From: Candidatus Thorarchaeota archaeon
GTDB taxonomy: Archaea > Asgardarchaeota > Thorarchaeia > Thorarchaeales > Thorarchaeaceae
Direction of reading: 5' to 3'
Length of the DNA stretch: 64,000 nt
NCBI GenBank assembly: GCA_019057475.1
Contig: DXJO01000038.1
Coordinates: forward strand, 20,801-84,800
Positions 42,563-50,695 of this stretch are shown one piece after another. Below the pieces are notes generated by a model that had not been told where the DNA came from, ran no database searches, and saw only the letters and a program-made list of their open reading frames with translations. Position numbers and translations under genes: made by a program. Within the stretch, counting starts at the first letter, position 1. Every line of letters begins with the position of its first letter.

Positions 42563-43411
42563 GTGGAGAAGTGCATCCTGTTGATTGTTGCAGTGGCTAG
42601 TGGAAAGGGTGGTACAGGCAAGACCACCGTGGCAGTAAATCTTGCTCTTTCAATCGGAAGTGCAAGGCTGCTTGATTGCGATGTTGAGGAACCGAATGCG
42701 CATACTCTGCTTCATCCTGCAGACATAGAATCAGTTCCCGTACTATCTCCAACCCCAGTGATTGATTCTGAGAAGTGCACATTATGTGGCAAATGCGCTG
42801 AATTCTGCGAGTTCAACGCACTCTTTGTAGGAAAAACAGACGTTCTTGTCTATGAGGAACTCTGTCATTCTTGCGGTGGCTGCACACTTGTTTGCCCTGA
42901 GAAGGCTATCACCGAAGTCGGAAGGCAGGTCGGTGAAGTACACTCAGCTGACATTGGCGATATTAAGTTGGTCTATGGCGCCTTGAAGGTGGGAGAACCC
43001 ATCGCTACCACTTTGATTAAGGCAGTGAAGAATGAGATAGATCCAAAGGCTATCAATATCCTAGATGCTCCACCAGGAACTGCCTGCCCTGTGATCGAGG
43101 TCATGAGGGAGAGCGACTACGTGATCCTCGTTACAGAACCAACGCCCTTCGGACTTCACGATCTCGCGATGACTGTCGATGTAATTCAGAAACTGGGAAT
43201 TCCATACGGTTTGATAGTGAATAGAGCTGGCATTGGCGACGATAAGGTTCGCGCGTACTGTGCAGAACAAAATATACCAATACTTCTTGAGATTCCCTTT
43301 GACAGGAAGATTGCCGAGTTGTACTCCAGAGGAGTGCCTTTTGTTCTGGAGATGCCCGAATGGCCAGAGAGATTCAGGGCTGTATTCGAAGATATCAAGG
43401 AGGCGCTCTAA
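42563..43411 (+). CDS. MinD/ParA-type ATPase with inserted double ferredoxin (1)
   Basis: 282-aa P-loop ATPase. Deviant Walker A: VASGKGGTGKTTVAVNLAL; Walker B-like LLDCDVEEPNAH and ILDAPPGTACPV. Inserted ferredoxins: CTLCGKCAEFCEFNAL and CHSCGGCTLVCPEKAI. GTG 42563 is the longest start; TTG 42581 (giving MIVAVASGKGG) also fits the family and has GGAG upstream. Related to Mrp/NBP35 and COG1149 proteins that may carry or deliver Fe-S clusters. Acts with its paralog 43413. Confidence 0.92.
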   Translation: MEKCILLIVAVASGKGGTGKTTVAVNLALSIGSARLLDCDVEEPNAHTLLHPADIESVPVLSPTPVIDSEKCTLCGKCAEFCEFNALFVGKTDVLVYEELCHSCGGCTLVCPEKAITEVGRQVGEVHSADIGDIKLVYGALKVGEPIATTLIKAVKNEIDPKAINILDAPPGTACPVIEVMRESDYVILVTEPTPFGLHDLAMTVDVIQKLGIPYGLIVNRAGIGDDKVRAYCAEQNIPILLEIPFDRKIAELYSRGVPFVLEMPEWPERFRAVFEDIKEAL

Positions 43412-43412
43412 G

Positions 43413-44279
43413 ATGGTCGTTGAGATTGCCATCATAAGTGGGAAGGGCGGCACGGGGAAAACAACGATAGCTGCTGCTTTCGCAGCCATTGCAGGCAACC
43501 TAATACTGGCGGACTGCGATGTCGATGCGCCCGATCTACACATTCTCCTTCATCCAGAAATTGTGACCAAGACGGATTTTGTGGGCTCCAAAGTCGCCTA
43601 CATAGACCCAGAACTATGCACTGAATGTGGGCTCTGTTCGGAGCATTGTCGCTTTGAGGCTGCACACCCTCCAGAGATTGACCGAATGGCATGTGAAGGC
43701 TGTAGTGTCTGCGCCTTTGTATGTCCTGAGCATGCAGTAGAGATGAAAGACCGCGTGTCTGGACATCTATTCGAGTCAACTACGCGCTTCGGACCGATGT
43801 CTCATGCAAAGCTGCTGCCTGGTGAAGGCAACTCAGGAAAGCTAGTCACAGATGTGAGACAGCTTGGCATGAAGCTCGCTTCGGCCGCTGGAAAGACGCG
43901 AATCCTTATCGATGGATCTCCGGGAATTGGATGCCCAGTAATCGCAACAGTCACTGGACTTACCATGGGGGTTGTCGTCACTGAGCCTACACTCAGTGGG
44001 GTTCACGATATGGAGCGCATTCTTTCTTTGCTGCAGCGCTTCAACGTGAAATCCGGAGTGATAATCAACAAGTACGACATTAACATAGAAAATACAGAGC
44101 AGATTGAGAAGTACTGTGCAAGCATTGGGGTCACAGTTCTCGGTCGAGTTCCATTCGACCGAACCATGACAAAATCAATGGTCGCCGCAAAGACGGTACC
44201 TGAGTTCGCACCCAAGCACGAACTCACAGAAATCTTGACTAAGATCTGGGGTAGAATTGAAAAGAACCTACCCAAATAA
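43413..44279 (+). CDS. MinD/ParA-type ATPase with inserted double ferredoxin (2)
   Basis: 288-aa paralog of the preceding gene, one base after its stop. Walker A: IISGKGGTGKTTIAAAFAA; LADCDVDAPDLHILLHPE; ferredoxins CTECGLCSEHCRFEAA and CEGCSVCAFVCPEHAV; DGSPGIGCPVIATVTGL. True start is ATG 43413; the open frame extending upstream belongs to the shadow of the first gene. The pair probably forms a heterodimer. Confidence 0.93.
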   Translation: MVVEIAIISGKGGTGKTTIAAAFAAIAGNLILADCDVDAPDLHILLHPEIVTKTDFVGSKVAYIDPELCTECGLCSEHCRFEAAHPPEIDRMACEGCSVCAFVCPEHAVEMKDRVSGHLFESTTRFGPMSHAKLLPGEGNSGKLVTDVRQLGMKLASAAGKTRILIDGSPGIGCPVIATVTGLTMGVVVTEPTLSGVHDMERILSLLQRFNVKSGVIINKYDINIENTEQIEKYCASIGVTVLGRVPFDRTMTKSMVAAKTVPEFAPKHELTEILTKIWGRIEKNLPK

Positions 44280-44322
44280 GAAGCGGGAGCGAAGGTGGGA
44301 CTAGTCCCACTCCGCCTTTCGC

Positions 44323-44631
44323 CTATTGCTGCTCTAGTTCCTTCATTCTCTCTTCTATTCGAGAGAGGGTTTCCTGCAACGACTTTAGCTGGGCTTCCAT
44401 CATGTCCTTCTGTTGCTGCAGTGTCTGAATGTTACTAGCAACAACTGGTCGCGCAGCTGCACTGCTTCCTACAGCTGGATTCCAGTAACCTAGACTCCAG
44501 CAGGAGCCCGGCCCATAGAGCCAGCCCGGTCTCTCCCATGGGGGGAGATGACTGAACGGTCCATTGCCTGGCCAACGGCCTCTACCGCCGCCACCACGAC
44601 CGCCTCTGCGACCATAACCACCATATGCCAT
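44323..44631 (-). CDS. DUF5320-type Gly/Arg-rich, coiled-coil protein
   Basis: 102-aa protein. N-terminus: YGGYGRRGGRGGGGRGRWPG; middle with aromatic and proline residues (PWERPGWLYGPGSCW); C-terminal coiled coil LQQQKDMMEAQLKSLQETL. This layout is that of DUF5320, regularly found beside NifX/MinD clusters. Convergent with the MinD gene and divergent from DUF134 across the palindromic region 44651-44698. Role unknown. Confidence 0.84.
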   Translation of the reverse strand: MAYGGYGRRGGRGGGGRGRWPGNGPFSHLPPWERPGWLYGPGSCWSLGYWNPAVGSSAAARPVVASNIQTLQQQKDMMEAQLKSLQETLSRIEERMKELEQQ

Positions 44632-44650
44632 TTTTCCAATTCACCTTCAA

Positions 44651-44698
44651 GTTCCTATTTTTGTGCATATACACAACATTATTTCTGTGCATAGGAAC
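44651..44698. promoter_or_regulatory. Shared operator region between DUF5320 and DUF134 genes
   Basis: GTTCCTAT (44651-44658) is inversely repeated as ATAGGAAC (44691-44698). Between them lie TGTGCATATACACA (44662-44675, near-palindrome) and a second TGTGCATA (44686-44693). The nested symmetry in a divergent promoter suggests autoregulation by DUF134. Confidence 0.6.
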
Positions 44699-44775
44699 GA
44701 ATTTAAGTATGTCGCTTATGATGACTAACGGCGCGGCGACTCATGCAAATCGAGCACCGCATGTGGGTGAACTCA

Positions 44776-45090
44776 ATGCATAGAAGACGAAGGGGTCAAA
44801 GAGGTAGATTTCCAATTCAACCTAACATCAAAGAACATCCTATGGCACGCCGGTTGATTCCTGAACCCTTAGTAGATGATAGAGCACTATACCTAGATCT
44901 TGCGGAAGCTGAAACTCTCAGGTTAGTCGATTTGGAAGGACTGTACCAGGAGCAAGCCGGAGCGGTCATGGGTGTATCCAGGGGCACAATATGGCGGCTT
45001 CTCTTCAGCGCGCGGCAGAAGGTGGTGCGGTCAATCTATGAGGGGCGCCCATTGGTGATTGGACTTCCTGATAGTCCCGATGAGAACTGA
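44776..45090 (+). CDS. DUF134-family DNA-binding regulator
   Basis: 104-aa protein with a sigma-70-region-4-like helix-turn-helix: LAEAETLRLVDLEGLYQEQA, GAVMGVSRGTIWRLLFSARQ, KVVRSIYEGRPLVI. ATG 44776 follows GGGTGAACTCA; a longer frame from 44743 has no site. DUF134 genes regularly accompany NifX/MinD clusters. A likely controller of this cluster through the palindromes at 41646 and 44651, but that is inference. Confidence 0.88.
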   Translation: MHRRRRGQRGRFPIQPNIKEHPMARRLIPEPLVDDRALYLDLAEAETLRLVDLEGLYQEQAGAVMGVSRGTIWRLLFSARQKVVRSIYEGRPLVIGLPDSPDEN

Positions 45091-45318
45091 GCGGCGCTCT
45101 TGCAGCCGCGGAATAGTATTCAATCTGTCCTGTCCGTTTGTTAAGTACCAGTAGTAAAATCGTTACCGTTGAGCGGCACGTTTCGACAGTCGAGATACCT
45201 TGCTCCCTCTTGCTTTTGCTAGGCCGCGTTGGAACACCACTAGAACGCATCCTTGAAGCACTCTGTCGTGCTACACTGGCTTATATGTAAGATTTCAAAG
45301 TTGATATTGGAGAGGAAC

Positions 45319-45756
45319 GTGATTCAGTCAAGTGTGTCTAGCCATCCGGTAATGGTCGATGAGTTTGTTCTACTGCGCAGGCCAGCCGTTCCTCGCTTTT
45401 GGGATTCTGATGCAAGGCCGCATGTTGCTGCCATACTGGATGATCCTGTGACTGGAAAGAAGATGCGGTACTATCTGTCTACATTTCCTCAGGGCAATGT
45501 CACAGGTCGCATACCGCTTGAGGTAGTTGATATAGACGCACTTGGGCTTACAGAAGGCACCGGCCTTGAGGTGCGATTTGATGACATGAGATCCAATCTA
45601 TACAAGCTGGAGCTTGTCGAGAATGTGCCATGCTGGCGATGGGTAGGCCGCAGTAGAGGACTGCAGGATGTCGAATACCCGCCGTCCATTGAAAGAGCGT
45701 GGGGGAATCTCGTGTACGATGCCACAGCTGGAGCAGACGAGCTCGTGAAAAAATAG
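45319..45756 (+). CDS. Conserved-looking hypothetical protein
   Basis: 145-aa protein. GTG 45319 follows GAGAGGAAC. It has a beta-rich body (MRYYLSTFPQGNVTGRIPLE, EVRFDDMRSNLYKLELVE, VPCWRWVGRSRGLQ) and an acidic/helical end. No membrane segment or catalytic motif is visible and I recognise no family. Stands alone between DUF134 and a convergent winged-helix gene. Confidence 0.6.
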   Translation: MIQSSVSSHPVMVDEFVLLRRPAVPRFWDSDARPHVAAILDDPVTGKKMRYYLSTFPQGNVTGRIPLEVVDIDALGLTEGTGLEVRFDDMRSNLYKLELVENVPCWRWVGRSRGLQDVEYPPSIERAWGNLVYDATAGADELVKK

Positions 45757-45826
45757 ACCGTTCTCTCACTTGACCAGCTTTTTCGTAGGATAGAAAAACA
45801 TTGACCTCATTGCTACAGAGGAAGTG

Positions 45827-46114
45827 CTAATGGACAACTTCCAATTGCTCCTTCTCAATCCCCTTGACAATCTCAAGGATTCGTCTTCCTCTGGCACTTA
45901 TCCTGTAGAAGTCACCCGCTTCAGTGAATACATGATCTACAAGTGCAAGTCTGTCCAGGTTTGCAACTGCTCTTGAAACCTGCGGATTGTGTGAAACTCT
46001 CAACGCTTTTTTCAAACTTGTGAACGTCATCTCACTCTCACCTAATGATTCCAAGATTTTCAATGACCATTTATGATTCAATACTTCTTTCAATATATCA
46101 ACAGTATTAGTCAT
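45827..46114 (-). CDS. Winged-helix regulator with tandem operators
   Basis: 95-aa regulator: VDILKEVLNHKWSLKILESL, TFTSLKKALRVSHNPQVSRA (HTH), VANLDRLALVDHVFTEAG (wing), ISARGRRILEIVKGI. ArsR/HxlR-like. ATG 46114 is chosen because an upstream open stretch would read through the two operators at 46131-46167. Divergent from the gene at 46223, which it probably controls along with itself. Confidence 0.82.
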   Translation of the reverse strand: MTNTVDILKEVLNHKWSLKILESLGESEMTFTSLKKALRVSHNPQVSRAVANLDRLALVDHVFTEAGDFYRISARGRRILEIVKGIEKEQLEVVH

Positions 46115-46130
46115 TTCAACCACACAACCA

Positions 46131-46167
46131 GTAACATTAGCGTTACCATCAGTAACAATAACGTTAC
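46131..46167. promoter_or_regulatory. Two GTAAC-N6-GTTAC operators
   Basis: GTAACATTAGCGTTAC (46131-46146) and GTAACAATAACGTTAC (46152-46167), start-to-start 21 bases, i.e. two helical turns. They lie between the divergent winged-helix gene (17 bases from its ATG) and the gene at 46223. Cooperative binding by the winged-helix protein is the simplest reading. Confidence 0.78.
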
Positions 46168-46222
46168 TTGGCGATTTAAGTATATCCATTGATTCATACA
46201 AGGTTGTAGCGTGGTAAGAGCG

Positions 46223-46813
46223 ATGTTTCGTGAGGAACTCAGTGAACAAGGCAAAGCAGAAGATCAAAACATCGCCCTCTGGAAACGTGATCACGTTGTC
46301 TTTCTTCTTGGCTCCGGTTTTCCCCCAGAAGCCTTGGAATTCAGGAAGAAAGCAGGGAAGGCGCTCAAGGACCGTGGATACGATATTCTTGTGATGGGGG
46401 AGCTAGATGGGGCTCCGACTGAAGATGACAGCAAGGAGCTTGCAAATGAGAAGTTTCGGCGAATATTGAAGAACTATAGACCGAACTTGTTTCTAATTCT
46501 GGTCAGTCAGAGTCTGCCAGCTGCCAATGGGGTGACCTACGAGATTGCCACACTTATTGAAAGACATGGAATCAAGAAGGCAAGTAGTATGATTCGTATG
46601 TGTGCCAAGAAGATAAAATCTGATGGGGACTCGGATCAGAGCGTGATTAATGAATTGATTTCAGCTGTAATTCATTACATGATGTACCTACAACTACTCA
46701 ATCAGGCTGGCTTCAAACTGGATGTCATTGAAGAGGATTTCTTGTGGACCGCAACCCTTGAGATAACTAAGGAACCAGATGAACAGCTCTTCGATATTCT
46801 CATCCCGTCCTAG
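46223..46813 (+). CDS. Rossmann-like alpha/beta protein, possible nucleoside/NAD-processing fold
   Basis: 196-aa protein. Residues 20-110 look like an alpha/beta nucleotide-processing domain: HVVFLLGSGFPPEALEFRKK, GYDILVMGELDG, NLFLILVSQSLPAANGVTYE with EIATLIERHG; Glu of TYEIA sits where deoxyribosyltransferase/TIR-like folds keep a catalytic Glu. The remainder is helical. ATG 46223 chosen; GTG 46211 is possible. Family assignment is tentative. It faces the winged-helix regulator and its operators. Confidence 0.62.
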   Translation: MFREELSEQGKAEDQNIALWKRDHVVFLLGSGFPPEALEFRKKAGKALKDRGYDILVMGELDGAPTEDDSKELANEKFRRILKNYRPNLFLILVSQSLPAANGVTYEIATLIERHGIKKASSMIRMCAKKIKSDGDSDQSVINELISAVIHYMMYLQLLNQAGFKLDVIEEDFLWTATLEITKEPDEQLFDILIPS

Positions 46814-46972
46814 TCTGGAACTCTCGTGTTCCTTGGCAGGTCAAGATTATTACTAGTCTGGTTGATTTATGTAATCAGACTGTGAACGCCCTTCTGATAT
46901 CAGCAGGCTGTGTTTGGCAAGTATTAAAACCAAGCTCATCAATAGGTTATGCTCACTCAAGGAGGTGAAAGA

Positions 46973-47266
46973 ATGCCTATCTTTGTAATCCTTGCAAAGT
47001 TCACAACTGAAGGTATCAAGGGAATAAAGAAAGCCCCAGAGCGGCTTAAGGCTGCTCAAGAGATTGTCAAATCTGTTGGTTTTGAGATTAAGGGCGCTTA
47101 CTATACGATGGGCCGATACGACTATGTTGCCATTGTCGAGGGACCATCTGTCGAAGCCGCGATGAAAGGTCTGTTCATGCTTGGTACTGGAGGAGTAGTT
47201 AAGACCGAAACTCTTGTTGGACTCTCAATGGAAGAAGCTTTGAAGGTCATTTCAGAGCTACCTTAG
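46973..47266 (+). CDS. GYD-domain protein
   Basis: 97-aa single GYD domain (ferredoxin-like fold): PIFVILAKFTTEGIKGIKKA, GFEIKGAYYTMGRYDYVAIV, VKTETLVGLSMEEALKVISE. The name-giving motif appears as GRYDYVAI. Strong site AGGAGGTGA four bases before ATG 46973. Function of the family is unknown. Monocistronic. Confidence 0.9.
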   Translation: MPIFVILAKFTTEGIKGIKKAPERLKAAQEIVKSVGFEIKGAYYTMGRYDYVAIVEGPSVEAAMKGLFMLGTGGVVKTETLVGLSMEEALKVISELP

Positions 47267-47719
47267 TGAGTCCTCCCTGGTATATGTCAATTAGCACTGG
47301 CACCGCATCAAGTAGAATGCACCATAGTCCACCCGCCAGTTGAACATTCCTGTGTCGTCAATTTTCCGGTGTGCAATTCACCATCAGCCATTTTTAGTCT
47401 CTTTTGTTTCATGGAGTATGCACCTATTTGGTGGCTTGTTACAAACTGAGCGAGATCCAGAATGCAATCCACAGTATCATCATCGGCGGGTTTGGAGAAA
47501 TGGTGGCGGGTGGTCGATTCGGATGGCCAATCTCGAGGCTATGGGCCCTACGGGATACGAAGGTATGCGAACGCCCTTCTGGGCAACATTCATCTCCTTA
47601 TGATACGACGTAGTTATGGACCCGATTGGGCGTCACACAATCGCCTGGTATGATTCTGTTCGCCCTGCTGCTTCGAGTTCGAAATCTGTGAACGCATCGA
47701 CACGGCATCAAGAGCGGAG
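47267..47719. other. Intergenic region with tRNA-3'-end-like repeat
   Basis: No convincing gene in 453 bases; frames up to 87 codons have unlike-protein content. It contains the first att-like repeat at 47495 and an inverted CCACCCGCCA at 47329-47338. Marks the distal end of the cassette array that begins at the initiator tRNA gene. Confidence 0.5.
47495..47513 (+). repeat. att-like repeat 1 (initiator tRNA 3'-end copy)
   Basis: GAGAAATGGTGGCGGGTGG; differs at two of 19 aligned positions from the corresponding 3' end and flank of the tRNA gene at 50346-50459, read on the plus strand. Same orientation as the other copies. Confidence 0.65.
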
Positions 47720-48505
47720 ATGAAGGTCATGAAGATACCATGGGACTGGGACTCCAAGGAGATACAGATAGTCACTTTGCTCGTGATAGTACTCCTCCTG
47801 TTTGCGCCGTTATTCTTTGGTCTGTACATAATCTACGTGAATCCTCCTCTGGCAAGTGTAGAATATGGTGGTGAAGACACGTTCGTCAGCTCTCTAGACT
47901 CTAGTGAACATTCGACAGACCCAATTATCAGAATCAGCAATTATACTGATGACGGTCATGAAACAGTCGAGATTGGCTTCTTTGAATTCGACTATGTACC
48001 TTTGCCAGGTGGCGGAGAGGTCGTTGCCGTGTACTTCAGTTTCTCTTGCGACGAGGTATTATCAGGTGGTTTGGTCCTATTCCACACCATAGAAAATGAG
48101 AGCCTGTGGAGCCCTTTCGTCACCGATCTTGAGAATCTGACCTACGCGAGCATGCCTTCGTATCACTCAACGCCATTTACCACGACTGATGTGGCAGCAA
48201 ACGGAACCTACACAGTCAAGCTCTCTTCGCCTGGCGGACCTGCTGAGAATCATCTTTCCGCAGTTGTAGTGGTTGTAATTACTGCTGAACAAGGAGTTCG
48301 GCTTCTGCTAGATTCCCTTGAATCGTCTGTGGTATCACGTGTACCGCGGATGATTGTGTACCAAACAATCGGATTCATGATCCGGAATCCTTTGGTATAC
48401 TACCTACATCCTTTGTCCTTAGTGCCTGTGCTCGCCGCAGCCATCTTGTTGAAAGTTCTCTATCAAAAGGTCAGAGCCCAGAAAACCGCTTTCACACCCG
48501 GCTAG
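47720..48505 (+). CDS. Cassette gene A: bitopic membrane protein with large outer beta domain
   Basis: 261-aa protein. TM1 at residues 15-40 (IVTLLVIVLLLFAPLFFGLY), a beta-rich exposed domain of about 180 residues with several N-x-S/T sequons (NYTDD, NESLW, NLTYA, NGTYT), and a C-terminal TM (LVPVLAAAILLKVLYQ). No family recognised. It lies alone between att-like repeats 1 and 2. Confidence 0.65.
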   Translation: MKVMKIPWDWDSKEIQIVTLLVIVLLLFAPLFFGLYIIYVNPPLASVEYGGEDTFVSSLDSSEHSTDPIIRISNYTDDGHETVEIGFFEFDYVPLPGGGEVVAVYFSFSCDEVLSGGLVLFHTIENESLWSPFVTDLENLTYASMPSYHSTPFTTTDVAANGTYTVKLSSPGGPAENHLSAVVVVVITAEQGVRLLLDSLESSVVSRVPRMIVYQTIGFMIRNPLVYYLHPLSLVPVLAAAILLKVLYQKVRAQKTAFTPG

Positions 48506-48605
48506 TTGCTGGACATTGTAGCGATATTGACCGGTTTGAGGCTGAGCTGTCTGAACGTGAAGCTGTGAGCATGGGGAAATGGCTTCTGTCAACCTCATCT
48601 GGGTA

Positions 48606-48625
48606 GAAGAAATGGTAGCGGGTGG
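48606..48625 (+). repeat. att-like repeat 2 (initiator tRNA 3'-end copy)
   Basis: AGAAATGGTAGCGGGTGGTG, with a preceding GA; 19 consecutive bases (from GAAGAAA to GGGTG) are identical to the tRNA-Met 3' end plus flank at about 50336-50357. The best of the three extra copies. Confidence 0.75.
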
Positions 48626-48680
48626 TGACTTCTGAGAGCATTTATGAGCGGTCTGGAATATGGTATAGCGGGTATGAACT

Positions 48681-49169
48681 GTGCGATATGGCTTGGAAGC
48701 AGCAGGAGTGATCATTCTGGCCCTTTTAGTAGCTACATCCTTGTACTGGTCATATCAATCATATCTATCATATCGATTCAGTGTGGTCGAATTCGAGAAA
48801 ACATACTTCGAAGGAGAAATGTATTCGGGCCCAAACAGTGAAGGTAGATGGAGTGTTCACTTTCCTGCTCAATCAATCAACTGGACCATTGAGATCGACA
48901 TAATGTTTCTGGAAGACAGCTTTGACCTTGTAGTCGTTTTTGGCTTCCTCTCTTGGGACGAATATCAGAGTAGGAGAGAAGACGACCCCAGTGTCATCTA
49001 TCTAGAGAAAATCAATGTATCAGAAATCACGGAAACAATTACGATGGACCTTCAGGCACATCAAAGCACAATTCGAATCCTGCTAAATCATGAGAGCAGC
49101 TTAACCCTGACAGGGCACATTGTGGCACGATGTCTTGCCCCCAGATGGGCACGTTGGGATCCCCAGTAG
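48681..49169 (+). CDS. Cassette gene B: small membrane-anchored protein
   Basis: 162-aa protein with GTG start. One N-terminal TM (AAGVIILALLVATSLYWSY), then a beta-rich outer domain (VEFEKTYFEGEMYSGPNSEG, WTIEIDIMFLEDSFDLVVVF) with N-x-S/T sites. The topology resembles gene A but the sequences show no clear homology. No family recognised. Bounded by att-like repeats 2 and 3. Confidence 0.6.
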   Translation: MRYGLEAAGVIILALLVATSLYWSYQSYLSYRFSVVEFEKTYFEGEMYSGPNSEGRWSVHFPAQSINWTIEIDIMFLEDSFDLVVVFGFLSWDEYQSRREDDPSVIYLEKINVSEITETITMDLQAHQSTIRILLNHESSLTLTGHIVARCLAPRWARWDPQ

Positions 49170-49250
49170 CACTGATTCATTCGCTGACCTGCGTTGAGCA
49201 AACTGTGTAACCGCTAATGGTAAGGCCATGATGCCAATGAGTCACATAGA

Positions 49251-49270
49251 AGAGAAACGGTGGCGGGTGG
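49251..49270 (+). repeat. att-like repeat 3 (initiator tRNA 3'-end copy)
   Basis: AGAGAAACGGTGGCGGGTGG; about 15 of 19 positions match the tRNA 3' end. It ends at the stop codon of the TPR gene (cassette C). The most diverged copy. Confidence 0.55.
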
Positions 49271-50203
49271 TCACGCATCCTTGACCTTTGCTTTATTCCG
49301 TGGTATGAGAAAACCATTCTCATCGCGCATAGCATCCGGATTGATCCTGAAAAGCTCGCTCAAAGCAAACCTCGTACTCGATGCATCTTTCTCGCGACCC
49401 ATCTCATTGTAGATTTCGACTAGTTGCTCCCATCCATCTACGAAGTCAGGCCTGAGATTCAAGGACCTCTGTATTGCATACTCAGCTTGTTTCAGATACC
49501 CCCCTTCCATATACATCTGGGATAGCCGCCACCAATGGTCCATCTCATTATTCCCTAATTCTACAACTCGTTCCTGTGCTCTAATCCCCTCTCTAAGCCG
49601 CGCCTGCGCATACAGGGTCCTTGCGAGTAAGGCCCAAGCTCTCAAATCGCTCTGATTATTCTCGATAATGGAGCGCGTTAAGTTCTCAGCTTCTTGATAT
49701 CTTTCCACATGAACCAACATTATCGCAAAGAAGAGGCGACTGTTCCTATCTTCGGAATCAATCTCCAGGGCTCTCCTAAAGGCCGATTCGGCTTCTTCAT
49801 TTATCACGTCAGTGAACAGTACTCCGAGTGTACACCACACCTTCACATTGTCAGGCTGCAGTTTCACTGCTTTCTGTAGAAACATCTCAGCTTCATTCCA
49901 TCGATCATCTATGGTCATGAGATAAGCTGCATAAGCTGTCATGGCCCACCAGTGATCTGGATCTATGCGAAGAGCAGTAAGATAGCAGGTTTCTGCATTC
50001 TCATAATTCCCTGTGCTGGCTAGTAGCCTTCCAAGATTCGCCCATGGCTCCACGAAGACTGGGTCGTACCCGATTGATTTCTTGTAAGCTTCAAGGGCTT
50101 CTTGGTGTTTGCCGTTCTCTGCAAGTCTATTTGCCCTCTTGTTCCATTCATATGCATCCTTACTCGCTGTCATTATTTCTCTCAATTGCTGATGAATCGC
50201 CAT
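49271..50203 (-). CDS. Cassette gene C: tetratricopeptide (TPR) repeat protein
   Basis: 310-aa protein of about seven TPR units: AYEWNKRANRLAENGKHQEA, PVFVEPWANLGRLLASTGNY, PDHWWAMTAYAAYLMTI, PDNVKVWCTLGVLFTDVIN, and so on, with the W-LG-Y-F-A-P pattern. Start at ATG 50203 or 50173; a longer frame upstream runs into the tRNA gene and is not coding. Helical scaffold for protein contacts; partner unknown. It reads opposite to cassettes A and B. Confidence 0.82.
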   Translation of the reverse strand: MAIHQQLREIMTASKDAYEWNKRANRLAENGKHQEALEAYKKSIGYDPVFVEPWANLGRLLASTGNYENAETCYLTALRIDPDHWWAMTAYAAYLMTIDDRWNEAEMFLQKAVKLQPDNVKVWCTLGVLFTDVINEEAESAFRRALEIDSEDRNSRLFFAIMLVHVERYQEAENLTRSIIENNQSDLRAWALLARTLYAQARLREGIRAQERVVELGNNEMDHWWRLSQMYMEGGYLKQAEYAIQRSLNLRPDFVDGWEQLVEIYNEMGREKDASSTRFALSELFRINPDAMRDENGFLIPRNKAKVKDA

Positions 50204-50345
50204 TCCTATTGAAGTCCTATTGGCCACAGAATCCAAGTTGCTGCACTTTGACCAAGCGCTCTGGTGCAAGAAACCTCTCGAGCCAATCTTGCCAGCGCTA
50301 TCTTGATGTTCAATATGATGAGCAATTTGGAATGAAGAGAAGAAA

Positions 50346-50459
50346 TGGTAGCGGGTGAATGATTCGAACATTCGATCTCAGGGTTCCTCAAATGCCCGTT
50401 TCTTAAAAAACAGGCTTAATATGAGCCCTGCGGGATAGGCCTGGCTTCCCCAACCCGCT
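50346..50459 (-). tRNA. Initiator tRNA-Met (CAT) with a 35-nt intron
   Basis: Read on the minus strand: acceptor AGCGGGT pairs with ACCCGCT, followed by A73 and encoded CCA (plus-strand TGG at 50346-50348). D arm GGGA/TCCC, anticodon arm CAGGG-CTCATAA-CCCTG, variable AGATC, T arm GAATG-TTCGAAT-CATTC. All stems pair fully; mature length with CCA is 79. A1-U72 and three G-C pairs (29-31/39-41) identify the initiator. The intron, 50385-50419, lies at the canonical 37/38 position. It is the source of the att-like repeats downstream of its 3' end. Confidence 0.92.
50385..50419 (-). other. tRNA intron (37/38)
   Basis: 35-base insertion between A37 and A38 of the initiator tRNA; removal restores a perfect 5-bp anticodon stem with a 7-base CTCATAA loop. 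Expected substrate of the archaeal splicing endonuclease. I did not resolve the bulge-helix-bulge exactly. Confidence 0.8.
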
Positions 50460-50695
50460 ATTTGAACAAACAGGTGCCAGAATGAAAACATTCTCGCTGC
50501 TTGCATCTCTCGAATCACGTCACGCGGGTTTTAAGGGTTTTCATAGGCCGAGTCAAGAAGCTTTCTTTCGTTTCTGTCTTCGCCGTTCTCTCGCCTCGTC
50601 TTCCTTCAGTGGGGTGTATAAGACCTATCAATGCATCCAGAACTGACAAATGCTATCCTACATGATGAGAAGCTACAATCATCCGGTGAGGGACA

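Noticed and set aside
47495-47580. Complete second tRNA at att-like repeat 1
   Set aside because: Only the acceptor-end sequence matches; the T stem does not pair and no 5' acceptor strand was found nearby.
50560-50640. Short minus-strand basic peptide (PLKEDEARERRRQKRKKAS)
   Set aside because: An in-frame stop lies just upstream and no start codon is available; too short to support as a gene, though it looks like a basic protein tail.
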